Notes under the pieces: generated by a model
The model's database searches: none
What the model was told of the DNA's origin: nothing
The model's input: the letters and a program-made list of their open reading frames with translations, nothing else
Source of the DNA: Armatimonadota bacterium
GTDB taxonomy: Bacteria; Armatimonadota; Armatimonadia; Armatimonadales; Armatimonadaceae
Assembly (NCBI GenBank): GCA_026392155.1
Contig: JAPLCP010000053.1
Location: 1-39,875 of the forward strand
Direction of reading: 5' to 3'
DNA: 39,875 nt
In this document: positions 32,092 through 39,769 of the stretch, piece after piece
Numbering within the stretch: the first letter of the stretch is position 1
Layout: every line of letters begins with the position of its first letter
Translations under genes and position numbers: made by a program

Positions 32092-33458
32092 TCGCCATTA
32101 TCGGAGGCGGCATCTCCGGGCTCAGCGCGGCGTGGTTTGCTCAGAAGCGCGGCCTGGAGTATGTGCTCTTAGAGGCATCGGAGCGCTGGGGGGGAAAGCT
32201 CCAGACGGAGAAAATCGACGGCTTTGTAGTCGAGGGCGGGGCGGACTCGTTTCTGGCGACCAAGCCTTGGGCGGCGCAGCTCGCGCGCGAGCTAGGTCTG
32301 GGGGAGCGGCTTCTGGGCACCAACGACAAACTCCGCACGATCTATGTTCTCCACAATGGCCAGCCCGTCGCACTCCCGGAGGGCATGCAGCTGATCGTCC
32401 CCACCAAGCTCTGGCCCTTTCTCAAGAGCCCCCTCCTCTCGCTTTCCGGCAAGCTCCGCATGGGCCTCGACTGGCTGATTCCCCCACGAACGGACTCTAC
32501 CGACGAGACCATCGGCAGCTTTGTACGCCGCCGTTTCGGCCAAGAAGCCCTAGAGCGCCTCGGGGAGCCGCTACTCTCGGGAATCTACAGCGGCGAGTCC
32601 GAGCGCCAGAGCCTGCTCGCCACGTTTCCGCGCTACCGCGAGCTAGAGACCGAGTTCGGGAGCCTGATCCGAGGGACGCTCGCGCAGAAGGCAAAACAGG
32701 CACAGGCCAATCCAAACGGCAAGCGCCCTGCGATGTTCCAGTCATTTCCCAGCGGCACACAAGAGCTGGTAGACGCGCTTGTTGGACAGCTCACCGGCGA
32801 GAAGCGGCTTAACACCTCCGTAATGAGTCTCATTTCCTTGCCCTCAGGTAGCTACCAGCTTGCGTTGAGTGACGGTACACTTCTTACCACTCCCCAGATC
32901 ATTATCACCACGCCCGCCTCGGTTGCCGCCAAGCTTATCCAGCCTCTTGCGCCACGAGTCGCGGAGCAGCTGGAGCTGATCCGAGCCGTGAGCACGGGGA
33001 CGCTCTCACTGGGCTTTCGCTCCGCGGACATCCAGCGCCCCTTAAATGGCTTTGGCATGGTGATCCCGCTACGGGAGAAGCGCCCCATCAATGCCTTGAC
33101 GATCTCCTCGATCAAGTTCCCCTCGCGCGCCCCCGACGGCCACGCGCTTGTCCGTGTCTTTTTCGGTGGCTCCCGCACGCCCGAGACGCTGGAGAAAACC
33201 GACGCAGAGATTCTGGCGATGGCAAAAGAGCAGCTCTTGGATATTCTGGGGATCACCGCAGAGCCGCTCTTTCACCGCATCTTCCGCTGGCACAACGCCA
33301 ACCCTCAGTACGATGCGGGGCACCTAGATCGAATCGATGTCCTAGAGAAATCTCTTCCCCCCGGCCTGCACCTCACCGGCTGCGCCTACCGTGGCGTCGG
33401 CATCCCCGACTGTATTCATCAAGCGGAAGAAACGGTCGAGCGGCTTTCTCCCCCCTAA
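32088..33458 (+). CDS. hemY: HemY-type coproporphyrinogen/protoporphyrinogen oxidase
   Basis: 456 aa FAD enzyme. The dinucleotide motif IAIIGGGISGLSAAW is followed by EASERWGGKLQTEKIDGFVV and EGGADSFLATKPW. GSFVRRRFGQEALERLGEPL and SGIYSGESERQSL are typical, and HLTGCAYRGVGIPDCIHQA is the C-terminal FAD signature. It oxidises a porphyrinogen with oxygen. Because ChdC and an Fe-S ferrochelatase are encoded alongside, coproporphyrinogen III (CgoX activity) is the likelier substrate. The TAA stop lies inside the left arm of a 15-bp inverted repeat. Confidence 0.93.
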   Translation: MIAIIGGGISGLSAAWFAQKRGLEYVLLEASERWGGKLQTEKIDGFVVEGGADSFLATKPWAAQLARELGLGERLLGTNDKLRTIYVLHNGQPVALPEGMQLIVPTKLWPFLKSPLLSLSGKLRMGLDWLIPPRTDSTDETIGSFVRRRFGQEALERLGEPLLSGIYSGESERQSLLATFPRYRELETEFGSLIRGTLAQKAKQAQANPNGKRPAMFQSFPSGTQELVDALVGQLTGEKRLNTSVMSLISLPSGSYQLALSDGTLLTTPQIIITTPASVAAKLIQPLAPRVAEQLELIRAVSTGTLSLGFRSADIQRPLNGFGMVIPLREKRPINALTISSIKFPSRAPDGHALVRVFFGGSRTPETLEKTDAEILAMAKEQLLDILGITAEPLFHRIFRWHNANPQYDAGHLDRIDVLEKSLPPGLHLTGCAYRGVGIPDCIHQAEETVERLSPP

Positions 33459-33527
33459 CCCCCGCCCAGCGGGGGGAATAAAAGGAAAATCCCTCTTTGT
33501 CCCCCCGTTGCACGGGGGTTAGGGGGG
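33450..33527. repeat. Inverted-repeat element between hemY and hemL
   Basis: CCCCCCTAACCCCCG (33450-33464) and CGGGGGTTAGGGGGG (33513-33527) form a perfect 15-bp inverted repeat around 48 nt. Each half can also fold on its own (CCCCCGC/GCGGGGG and CCCCCG/CGGGGG), and CTTTGTC/GACAAAG (ending near 33537) extends the right half. It supplies the hemY stop codon. No U-tract. Confidence 0.75.
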
Positions 33528-33541
33528 CGGGACAAAGCGGG

Positions 33542-33547
33542 TATCCT
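33542..33547 (+). promoter_or_regulatory. -10 box of hemL (leaderless type)
   Basis: GGTATCCT (TATCCT 33542-33547) ends 7 nt before the hemL ATG. It gives hemL-chdC-hemH its own promoter beyond the repeat element. Confidence 0.45.
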
Positions 33548-33554
33548 AATACCG

Positions 33555-34850
33555 ATGAACACACAAGAATCAGAGCGACTCTTTGCCCGTGCGCAGGAGC
33601 TTATTCCCGGCGGTGTCAATAGCCCCGTCCGTGCCTTTCGTGGGGTCGGTGGTACGCCTAGGTTTATTGAGCGCGGCTCCGGGCCATATATCTGGGACGC
33701 CGATGGCAACCGCTACACCGACTATGTTCTGTCGTGGGGGCCGCTCGTGCTGGGCCATGCGCCCGAAGTTGTCTTGCAGGCCATCGCGGAGACGGCGGCC
33801 AAGGGCACAAGCTATGGGGCACCCACGGCGCTTGAAAACCAGCTCGCGGAGCAGGTCATCGCGATGGTGCCAAGCATCGAGCAGATTCGCTTTGTCAACA
33901 GCGGCACTGAGGCGTGCATGAGCGCCCTGCGCCTCGCCCGCGCGGTCACGGGGCGCGAGAAGATTGTCAAGTTCTCCGGCTGCTACCATGGCCACGCCGA
34001 TATGCTTCTGGTGCAGGCGGGCAGCGGCGTTGCCACACTGGGTCTGCCCGACTCCCCTGGCGTCCCCAAGGCCACTGCCGCAAGCACCCTCACGCTTTCC
34101 TACAACGACTTAGACGGTGCCAAAGCGCTCTTCACAGAGCTGGGCTCCGAGATCGCCGCGGTGATTGTCGAGCCGATTGCGGCCAACATGGGCTTCGTGC
34201 CCCCTGCCGACGGCTACTTGCTGGGGCTCCAAGCGCTCTGTCGTGCGCACGGGGCGCTGTTTATCCTCGATGAAGTGATGACGGGCTTTCGGGTCGCACC
34301 CGGCGGAGCACAGGCACGCTGGGGCATCGATCCCGATATCACCTGCCTCGGAAAAGTCATCGGCGGTGGGCTTCCGGTTGGGGCGTATGCGGGCAAGAAG
34401 ACGATCATGCAGCACGTCGCGCCCGCCGGGACGATGTACCAGGCAGGGACGCTCTCAGGCAACCCGCTGGCGATGGCGGCGGGCCTGGCGACGCTCACCG
34501 AGCTACAAAACCCTGGCGTCTTCGAGGGAATTGTCGCCCGTACGACACAGCTCACCGAGGGCATTCGTGCCGCCGCTGCGTCAGCCCGTCTGCCGATTCA
34601 AGCGGGAACCGTCGGCACCATGTTTGGGTTCTACTTCCTGAAAGAAGAGGGGACCAAAGTGACCGACTACGCCACCGCAAAGCAGTATGTCGATGCCCCG
34701 CGCTTCGCCTCGTTCTTCCATAAGATGCTGGAGCGCGGTGTCTACCTGGCTCCCAGCGCCTTCGAGGCAGGCTTTGTCAGCGCCGCGCACACCGAAACCA
34801 TTGTCCAGAGCACGCTGGATGCGATTCAAGAAAGTATGAGTGAGCTATGA
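33555..34850 (+). CDS. hemL: HemL, glutamate-1-semialdehyde 2,1-aminomutase
   Basis: 431 aa, class III PLP enzyme. [13 protein letters not shown], the [17 protein letters not shown] cofactor loop, [30 protein letters not shown] and the PLP Lys267 in [17 protein letters not shown] are all present at positions matching E. coli HemL. It makes 5-aminolevulinate from glutamate-1-semialdehyde, so this organism uses the C5 route. The stop overlaps the chdC start (ATGA, 34847-34850). Confidence 0.98.
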   Translation: MNTQESERLFARAQELIPGGVNSPVRAFRGVGGTPRFIERGSGPYIWDADGNRYTDYVLSWGPLVLGHAPEVVLQAIAETAAKGTSYGAPTALENQLAEQVIAMVPSIEQIRFVNSGTEACMSALRLARAVTGREKIVKFSGCYHGHADMLLVQAGSGVATLGLPDSPGVPKATAASTLTLSYNDLDGAKALFTELGSEIAAVIVEPIAANMGFVPPADGYLLGLQALCRAHGALFILDEVMTGFRVAPGGAQARWGIDPDITCLGKVIGGGLPVGAYAGKKTIMQHVAPAGTMYQAGTLSGNPLAMAAGLATLTELQNPGVFEGIVARTTQLTEGIRAAAASARLPIQAGTVGTMFGFYFLKEEGTKVTDYATAKQYVDAPRFASFFHKMLERGVYLAPSAFEAGFVSAAHTETIVQSTLDAIQESMSEL

Positions 34851-35950
34851 GACCACGCACCACCGATACCCCCGCCGCTCCGCCCGCCGGACGGCAGCTC
34901 AGCCGCCGCCAGTACGTCCGCTTTGCCTTCTACAAGCTCGATCCCACTTGGCGGCGCTTAAGTGACGACGAACAAGCGGCGCAGAAGCGCGAGCTTTCGA
35001 GCGTCATTCAGAACTTCAACCGGCGCATGCTCCTGCGGCCCTACAGCACGGTCGGCACCCGCGCGGACTGCGAGCTGCTCCTCTGGCAGATCGCCGAGAG
35101 TCCGCTGGTCTTCCAGGAGCTAGCCACCGCGATCCTGCGCACAAAAATGGGCAGCTACCTCCAGATCGTCTACAGCTACTTCTCGCAGACCAAGCGCTCG
35201 GTCTATGAGATTCGCGTGGGCGGCGACGATGGAAGTGAGGAAGAAGAGCGGCTGGTGATTGACCCCTCGGAGGCGAAGTATGTCTTTGTCTACCCGTTTA
35301 TCAAGACCCGCCCCTGGTATCTACTCTCCAAGCACGCCCGCCAAGGCGTCATGGACGAGCACATCGAAGTGGGGAAAAAATTCCCCTCGATCCGCCTCAA
35401 CACCACCTACAGCTTCGGCATCGACGACTACGAGTTTATCTTGGCCTTCGAGACCGACGAGCCCGCCGACTTCTTAGACTTAGTGCAGGAGCTGCGCGAG
35501 ACTGAGTCCAGCCGCTACACGCTCCAAGACACGCCACTCTTTACCTGCGTGAACTTACGCCTCGACGAAGCCTTAGACGCTCTGGGTGGCCCGCCCATCG
35601 CCGAAGCCCTTGCCGCCGGAGAGGCCCGCGAGAGCTGGGTCGAGGTCTGTGCGCTTGCGGAGCTAGAGCCTGGAAAGACGCGCTCGGTGTTTCTCGAAGG
35701 CAAGATGGTCGGGGTCTTTAACATCAAGGGTGAGATCTTTGCCATCAACAATAGATGCAGCCATGCCCGCGGCCCGCTCTGCGAGGGAACTATTGACAGC
35801 GACGAGTGTTCGGTTGTCTGTCCCTGGCACTACGGCAAGTTCGATCTGAAGACCGGAGCGGCAATTGACGGTGTGGTGAAAAAGCCCGTCGAGACGTTCC
35901 AAACCAAGATCGAAAACGGCATGGTGTGGGTCGGCACGAAAATCTCATGA
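34847..35950 (+). CDS. chdC: ChdC (HemQ) coproheme decarboxylase fused to a Rieske [2Fe-2S] domain
   Basis: 367 aa. Residues about 20-240 are the chlorite-dismutase-like heme fold. The catalytic-type Tyr149 is in [14 protein letters not shown], and the proximal-type His172 is in [32 protein letters not shown] and [15 protein letters not shown] complete the domain. From about 262 a NirD-like Rieske domain begins, with cluster ligands Cys304-x-His306 (CSHARGP) and Cys325-x2-His328 (CPWHYG). ChdC oxidatively removes two propionates from coproheme III to give heme b. The Rieske part is not normally attached and could feed electrons or gate the reaction. It overlaps both neighbours by ATGA. Confidence 0.92.
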   Translation: MRPRTTDTPAAPPAGRQLSRRQYVRFAFYKLDPTWRRLSDDEQAAQKRELSSVIQNFNRRMLLRPYSTVGTRADCELLLWQIAESPLVFQELATAILRTKMGSYLQIVYSYFSQTKRSVYEIRVGGDDGSEEEERLVIDPSEAKYVFVYPFIKTRPWYLLSKHARQGVMDEHIEVGKKFPSIRLNTTYSFGIDDYEFILAFETDEPADFLDLVQELRETESSRYTLQDTPLFTCVNLRLDEALDALGGPPIAEALAAGEARESWVEVCALAELEPGKTRSVFLEGKMVGVFNIKGEIFAINNRCSHARGPLCEGTIDSDECSVVCPWHYGKFDLKTGAAIDGVVKKPVETFQTKIENGMVWVGTKIS

Positions 35951-36939
35951 GCAACTACGACGCACTTTTAGTTTTGTCTTTTGGTGGCCCGGAAGGCCCC
36001 GACGATGTCATTCCGTTTCTGCAAAACGTCACGGCGGGGCGCAATATCCCCGCCGAGCGCCTCGCGGAAGTCGCGGAGCACTACCAGCACTTTGGGGGCA
36101 TCAGCCCGATCAACGCCCAGAACCGAGCGCTGATTGCAGCCCTTAAAGCCAGCGATTTCCCCCTGCCGATCTACTTTGGCAACCGCAACTGGCACCCGTT
36201 TGTCACCGACACCGTGGCGCAGATGAAGGCCGATGGCATCAAAAACGCGCTCGCCTTTGTGACCTCGGCGTTTAGCTCGTACTCCGGCTGCCGCCAGTAC
36301 CGCGAGGACATCGCCAAGGCACGCGAGGCTGTGGGCGATGGTGCGCCCGAGTTTGGCAAGATCCGCGTCTTCTACAACCATCCCCTCTTTATCGAAGTGA
36401 TGGCCGAGCGCGTCAACGAGGCGCTCTCCCAGCTTCCCCATGGCTCCCGCGTGGTCTTCACCGCCCATAGCATCCCCATCGGCATGGCCCGTGGCTGTGA
36501 CTACGAGGCGCAGCTAACCGAAGCCGCCGGGCTGATCGCAGAGGCCTGCGGCGTGGAGAACTTCGACTTGGCCTACCAGAGCCGCAGTGGCCCGCCTCAA
36601 GTGCCCTGGCTGGAGCCCGATATCCTCGACTACCTGCACGGCCTCAATGCTCCCGGCGTCGCGGTGGTACCACTTGGATTTGTCTCCGATCACATGGAAG
36701 TTCTCTACGACCTCGACCACGAGGCCAAGCACCTGGCAGAGGAGCTTGGGATTTCCTTTGTGCGGGCGGCGACGGCGGGGACGCACCCCAAGCTCATCCA
36801 GATGATCCATGAGCTTGTGAATGAGCGGCAGAGCGACTCTCCGATCCGGCTCACGGTCGGCACACGCGGCCCCAACCCCGATGTCTGCCGGGAAAACTGC
36901 TGCCTGCGCGGCGAGGGCCGTCCCCCTGCACGCCCCTAA
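35947..36939 (+). CDS. hemH: HemH/CpfC ferrochelatase with probable [2Fe-2S] cluster
   Basis: 330 aa from ATG 35947, overlapping the chdC stop as ATGA. The metal-insertion residues are His174 (VFTAHSIP) and Glu251 (FVSDHMEVLYDLD). FYNHPLFIE, and LAYQSRSGPPQVPWLEPDIL are standard. Cys115 (SSYSGCRQYRED) plus Cys314, Cys318 and Cys319 (DVCRENCCLRG) are placed like the four ligands of the actinobacterial [2Fe-2S] ferrochelatases. It inserts iron into coproporphyrin III (or protoporphyrin IX). It closes the hemE-hemY-hemL-chdC-hemH cluster. Confidence 0.96.
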   Translation: MSNYDALLVLSFGGPEGPDDVIPFLQNVTAGRNIPAERLAEVAEHYQHFGGISPINAQNRALIAALKASDFPLPIYFGNRNWHPFVTDTVAQMKADGIKNALAFVTSAFSSYSGCRQYREDIAKAREAVGDGAPEFGKIRVFYNHPLFIEVMAERVNEALSQLPHGSRVVFTAHSIPIGMARGCDYEAQLTEAAGLIAEACGVENFDLAYQSRSGPPQVPWLEPDILDYLHGLNAPGVAVVPLGFVSDHMEVLYDLDHEAKHLAEELGISFVRAATAGTHPKLIQMIHELVNERQSDSPIRLTVGTRGPNPDVCRENCCLRGEGRPPARP

Positions 36940-36954
36940 AAACGAAATCCCAGG

Positions 36955-36960
36955 TAAAAT
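36955..36960 (+). promoter_or_regulatory. -10 box of the second DUF1080 gene (leaderless type)
   Basis: GGTAAAAT (TAAAAT 36955-36960) ends 9 nt before the ATG at 36970, just past the hemH stop. Confidence 0.5.
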
Positions 36961-36969
36961 AGAGCCACG

Positions 36970-37689
36970 ATGAACGTACTCTCTCTTCTCACACTGGCGG
37001 CACTCTCGCAGTCGCCGTATCTGATGCCCGATAACAAAGCAAAGCAGCCAAAGCCCGTCCCCCCTCCCCCCGGAGCCATTGTGCTTTTCTCCGGCAAGCC
37101 TGAGGAAATGGCGGCCAACTGGCGCAAGTTTGGCTCCACAGCCGATGCGGACTGGGGCGTGGTCAAGGGCGCGATGGTCTCCCAGAAGGGCAATATCGTC
37201 AGCAAGCAGGAGTTCACAGACTTCATGCTCCATGTCGAGTTTAAAGTCCCCTACGTCCCCAATGAAAAAGGCCAAGGCCGGGGCAACTCAGGCGTAGGCT
37301 TGCAGAGCTGGTACGAGATTCAGGTGCTGGACTCCTCCGGGCTGAAGATTCCCGGAACGGGCGACTGTGGCGCGGTCTACAACCAAGCCGCGCCGCTGGT
37401 CAATGCCTGCAAGCCCCCGCTCTCCTGGCAGACCTACGACATTATCTTCCGTGCGCCGCGTTTTGTGGACGGTAAAATAACCGAAAAGGCCCGCGTCACG
37501 GTAATGCAAAACGGAATTCTCGTGCAGAACAACACCGAGATTCAAGGCCCCACCGGAATTCGCGGTGATCGCCCGGTAGATAAACCTGGCCCGATTTTCT
37601 TGCAGGATCACCACAACCCCACCGAGTTCCGCCAGATCTGGATCGTGCCACTCCCCACCGACGGTTCTAAAAACTACGATCCGAAGTAG
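36970..37689 (+). CDS. DUF1080 secreted protein (second copy)
   Basis: 239 aa. A short signal-like start (MNVLSLLTLAALSQSPYL) and a Pro-rich spacer (PKPVPPPPGA) precede the jelly roll. It has IVLFSGKPEEMAANWRKFG, DADWGVVKGAMVSQKGNIVS, GNSGVGLQSWYEIQVLDSSG and IFLQDHHNPTEFRQIWIVPL. It is divergent from the copy at 20832, sharing only the domain landmarks. Probably periplasmic sugar-conjugate hydrolysis or binding. Its 3' end overlaps the convergent Rrf2 gene by 23 nt. Confidence 0.9.
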   Translation: MNVLSLLTLAALSQSPYLMPDNKAKQPKPVPPPPGAIVLFSGKPEEMAANWRKFGSTADADWGVVKGAMVSQKGNIVSKQEFTDFMLHVEFKVPYVPNEKGQGRGNSGVGLQSWYEIQVLDSSGLKIPGTGDCGAVYNQAAPLVNACKPPLSWQTYDIIFRAPRFVDGKITEKARVTVMQNGILVQNNTEIQGPTGIRGDRPVDKPGPIFLQDHHNPTEFRQIWIVPLPTDGSKNYDPK

Positions 37690-38098
37690 GCTCATCGCCG
37701 CCAAAGATCGGAGCTTCCAGAACTTCCGCAAACGTCGTCTGACGGAAAACCAGCTCCACCTGTGCCAGGGTATCGTCCATGCGCTGGTGGAGCTTACACA
37801 GATTTTTGGAGTGTTGTGGCAGGTCTAGTGGACACTTGGTAATGCGCTGGATCGGATCCACCGCCTGCACGATGTCGTAGACGCAGAGCTGATCTGTGGG
37901 ACGGGCAAGGCGGAATCCTCCATGCAGGCCGCGCTGTGAGACCACCAGCTCGGCACGTGCTAGGCTCTGCATCACTTTAGAAAGATAGCTGGGGGGAACT
38001 TTGGTTGCCGCCGCGATCTGTGCTACGGTGCGCGGCTCTCCCTCTTGGGCAAGGTAGGCCACCGCTCGAAGCGCGTACTCGGCAGTCTGGGAAAACAT
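37667..38098 (-). CDS. Rrf2 family transcriptional regulator
   Basis: 143 aa. The winged helix has TAEYALRAVAYLAQEG, IAAATKVPPSYLSKVMQSLA and VSQRGLHGGFRLARP, all diagnostic of Rrf2. Only two cysteines sit in the effector region (ITKCPLDLPQHSKNLCKLH), where Fe-S members such as IscR or NsrR have three. LHQRMDD and adjacent His residues may supply other ligands. It may sense iron-sulfur, NO or redox state; its target is not evident. The ATG follows a TACACT box by 5 nt. Confidence 0.92.
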   Translation of the reverse strand: MFSQTAEYALRAVAYLAQEGEPRTVAQIAAATKVPPSYLSKVMQSLARAELVVSQRGLHGGFRLARPTDQLCVYDIVQAVDPIQRITKCPLDLPQHSKNLCKLHQRMDDTLAQVELVFRQTTFAEVLEAPIFGGDEPTSDRSF

Positions 38099-38103
38099 GC
38101 ACC

Positions 38104-38109
38104 AGTGTA
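38104..38109 (-). promoter_or_regulatory. -10 box of the Rrf2 gene (leaderless type)
   Basis: On the minus strand GGTACACT is followed by GGTGC and the ATG at 38098. A second GGTAC just upstream makes a GGTACGGTAC direct repeat that might be an operator. Confidence 0.5.
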
Positions 38110-38119
38110 CCGTACCCCT

Positions 38120-38158
38120 AAAAATAACTTAGCCCCTCCAGAAAGCTCTGAAGGGGCT
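38120..38158 (-). terminator. Terminator of hflX
   Basis: On the minus strand AGCCCCT-T-CAGA (38158-38147) pairs with TCTG-G-AGGGGCT (38142-38131), with a single mismatch and a 4-nt loop, followed by AAGTTATTTTT. Confidence 0.75.
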
Positions 38159-38171
38159 CGGTGGTCAGGAC

Positions 38172-39446
38172 TTACACAATCTGGAACTCTTCGAGCTTAC
38201 CCGCTAGAGAGCGTGCGACATCGGCGCGAACGAGGATATGTTCAGGACCATAGTCCACGGAGTGCACCACGCCGAACTCATGACACTGCGCCACCAGCTC
38301 TGAGCGGCTGTAGGGGATTGCCACTAGCATGGTGTCCACTAGGTTTTTAATCGTCTCCGATACCCGCTCCATGAGCTGGTTGAGTCCCTCAGCCTTCGCC
38401 GCCGAGATGTAGCAAGAGTTCGGGGTCTTCGCCACCAGCTCTTGAAGTTCCTCAATATTTTCCACCAGATCACTCTTATTGAAGACCGTCAGGATTAGCT
38501 TATCGTGGGCTCCCAGGGCCTCCAGAGTCTCTAGAACGGTGTCTCGGTGACGATCCGCCTCCGGGCTGCTAATATCCACCACATGGATCAGAAAATCCGC
38601 CTCGATGGTCTCTTCGAGTGTGGCACGAAACGCGGCGACGAGATCATGGGGCAGGCTGCGGATAAAGCCTACGGTATCGGTGAGTAGGATCCCACGGCCA
38701 TCGGGAAGGGTCACACGGCGTGTGGTAGGGTCCAGGGTCGAGAAGAGCATCCGGTCGGCCAGCACCTCAGAGCCCGAGAGCAAGTTCAGGAGGGTGGACT
38801 TGCCTGCCGAGGTGTACCCAACCAGAGCTGCTGAGGGGAATGGCAGCTTGCGACGAGCACTACGCTGCTGCCGACGGGTCTTCTTGACTTCTTCCAGCTC
38901 GCGAGTTAGCTCAGCGATGTCCTCGCGGATCTTACGCTTGTCTAGCGCGACTTTACTCTCCCCTCCACCACCGCGCACCCCGATACCGCCCTGCTGGCGC
39001 TCGAACTTGGTGTAGAGAAGCCCCACACGCGGTAGAGAGTAGGTAAGCTGCGCAAGCTGCACTTGAAGCTTCCCCTCACGCGTCCGTGCGCGCTGGGCAA
39101 AAATATCCAAGATCAGCTGCGTCCGATCCATCACCCGCGTCTTAAGTGTGATCTCTAAGTTGCGCTGCTGAGTAGGGGAGAGCTCGTTGTCAAAGATCAC
39201 CACCGTCGGTTCCAGCTCCGCCACCAGGGTGTAGAGCTCATCGGCTTTTCCATGCCCAATCAGAAACGCGGAGTCAGCCTTATGCTTTCGCTGGCTGAAA
39301 CGATCTAGAACCTCAATATCCGCAGTGCTCGCAAGTTCGGTTAACTCGTCCAGACGAACCTCAATGCTATCGAGGCTCTCATCGGTCTCCAGCGCCACCA
39401 GAATTGCGCTCTCATCGGTCACATTTGCTTGAAGCTTATTGGTCAT
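38172..39446 (-). CDS. hflX: HflX, ribosome-associated GTPase
   Basis: 424 aa. The N-terminal HflX domain has FLIGHGKADEL, VVIFDNELSPTQQRNLE, RVMDRTQLILDIFAQRA and LPRVGLLYTKFERQQGGIG with a Gly-rich loop. A coiled coil of about 30 residues follows. The G domain has P-loop GYTSAGKST (210-218), DTVGFIRSLP (G3) and NKSD (G4). HflX splits stalled or heat-damaged 70S ribosomes. The usual P-loop Asn (GYTNAGKST) is Ser here. The ATG is 8 nt after a TACAGT box. It is followed by its own terminator. Confidence 0.97.
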   Translation of the reverse strand: MTNKLQANVTDESAILVALETDESLDSIEVRLDELTELASTADIEVLDRFSQRKHKADSAFLIGHGKADELYTLVAELEPTVVIFDNELSPTQQRNLEITLKTRVMDRTQLILDIFAQRARTREGKLQVQLAQLTYSLPRVGLLYTKFERQQGGIGVRGGGGESKVALDKRKIREDIAELTRELEEVKKTRRQQRSARRKLPFPSAALVGYTSAGKSTLLNLLSGSEVLADRMLFSTLDPTTRRVTLPDGRGILLTDTVGFIRSLPHDLVAAFRATLEETIEADFLIHVVDISSPEADRHRDTVLETLEALGAHDKLILTVFNKSDLVENIEELQELVAKTPNSCYISAAKAEGLNQLMERVSETIKNLVDTMLVAIPYSRSELVAQCHEFGVVHSVDYGPEHILVRADVARSLAGKLEEFQIV

Positions 39447-39454
39447 ACGTACTT

Positions 39455-39460
39455 ACTGTA
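39455..39460 (-). promoter_or_regulatory. -10 box of hflX (leaderless type)
   Basis: On the minus strand TACAGT ends 8 nt before the ATG at 39446, with no Shine-Dalgarno between. Confidence 0.45.
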
Positions 39461-39513
39461 TCGCAGGCGAAGGGACGGTGCTAAAGTTGCGTCTTTGCAA
39501 CAGAAAAGAAAAG

Positions 39514-39586
39514 TAGCCCGTAGGGGGATCGAACCCCTGGTTTCCTCCGTGAAAGGGAGGCGTCCTAACCGCTAGACCAACGGGCC
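39514..39586 (-). tRNA. tRNA-Glu (anticodon TTC)
   Basis: 73 nt on the minus strand: acceptor GGCCCGT with ACGGGCT (first pair G-T), D arm GGTCTAGCGGTTAGGAC, anticodon stem CCTCC/GGAGG with loop CTTTCAC (anticodon TTC), and T arm around GGGTTCGATCCC. Discriminator A; no encoded CCA. Confidence 0.96.
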
Positions 39587-39596
39587 AAACGAGAGG

Positions 39597-39625
39597 AGTA
39601 TATCGTGCCCAAAGGATCGCGTCAA
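39597..39625 (-). promoter_or_regulatory. Sigma-70 promoter of tRNA-Glu
   Basis: On the minus strand TTGACG (39625-39620), a 17-nt spacer and TATACT (39602-39597), about 10 nt before the tRNA 5' end. Near-consensus; the best promoter in the window. The remaining gap to 39769 shows nothing else clear. Confidence 0.85.
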
Positions 39626-39769
39626 GCCTTACTACGGCGCCAAAGTATTAAAAGACCAACTCCACAGAATGATAAGATTGCGGGCTCAGGGATGACCGCA
39701 GAGGATTGGGCAAAAAGCCAGTCACGATTTACTTGTGAGCTGCCCCCATTTTTAGTACCATCGCCATCC

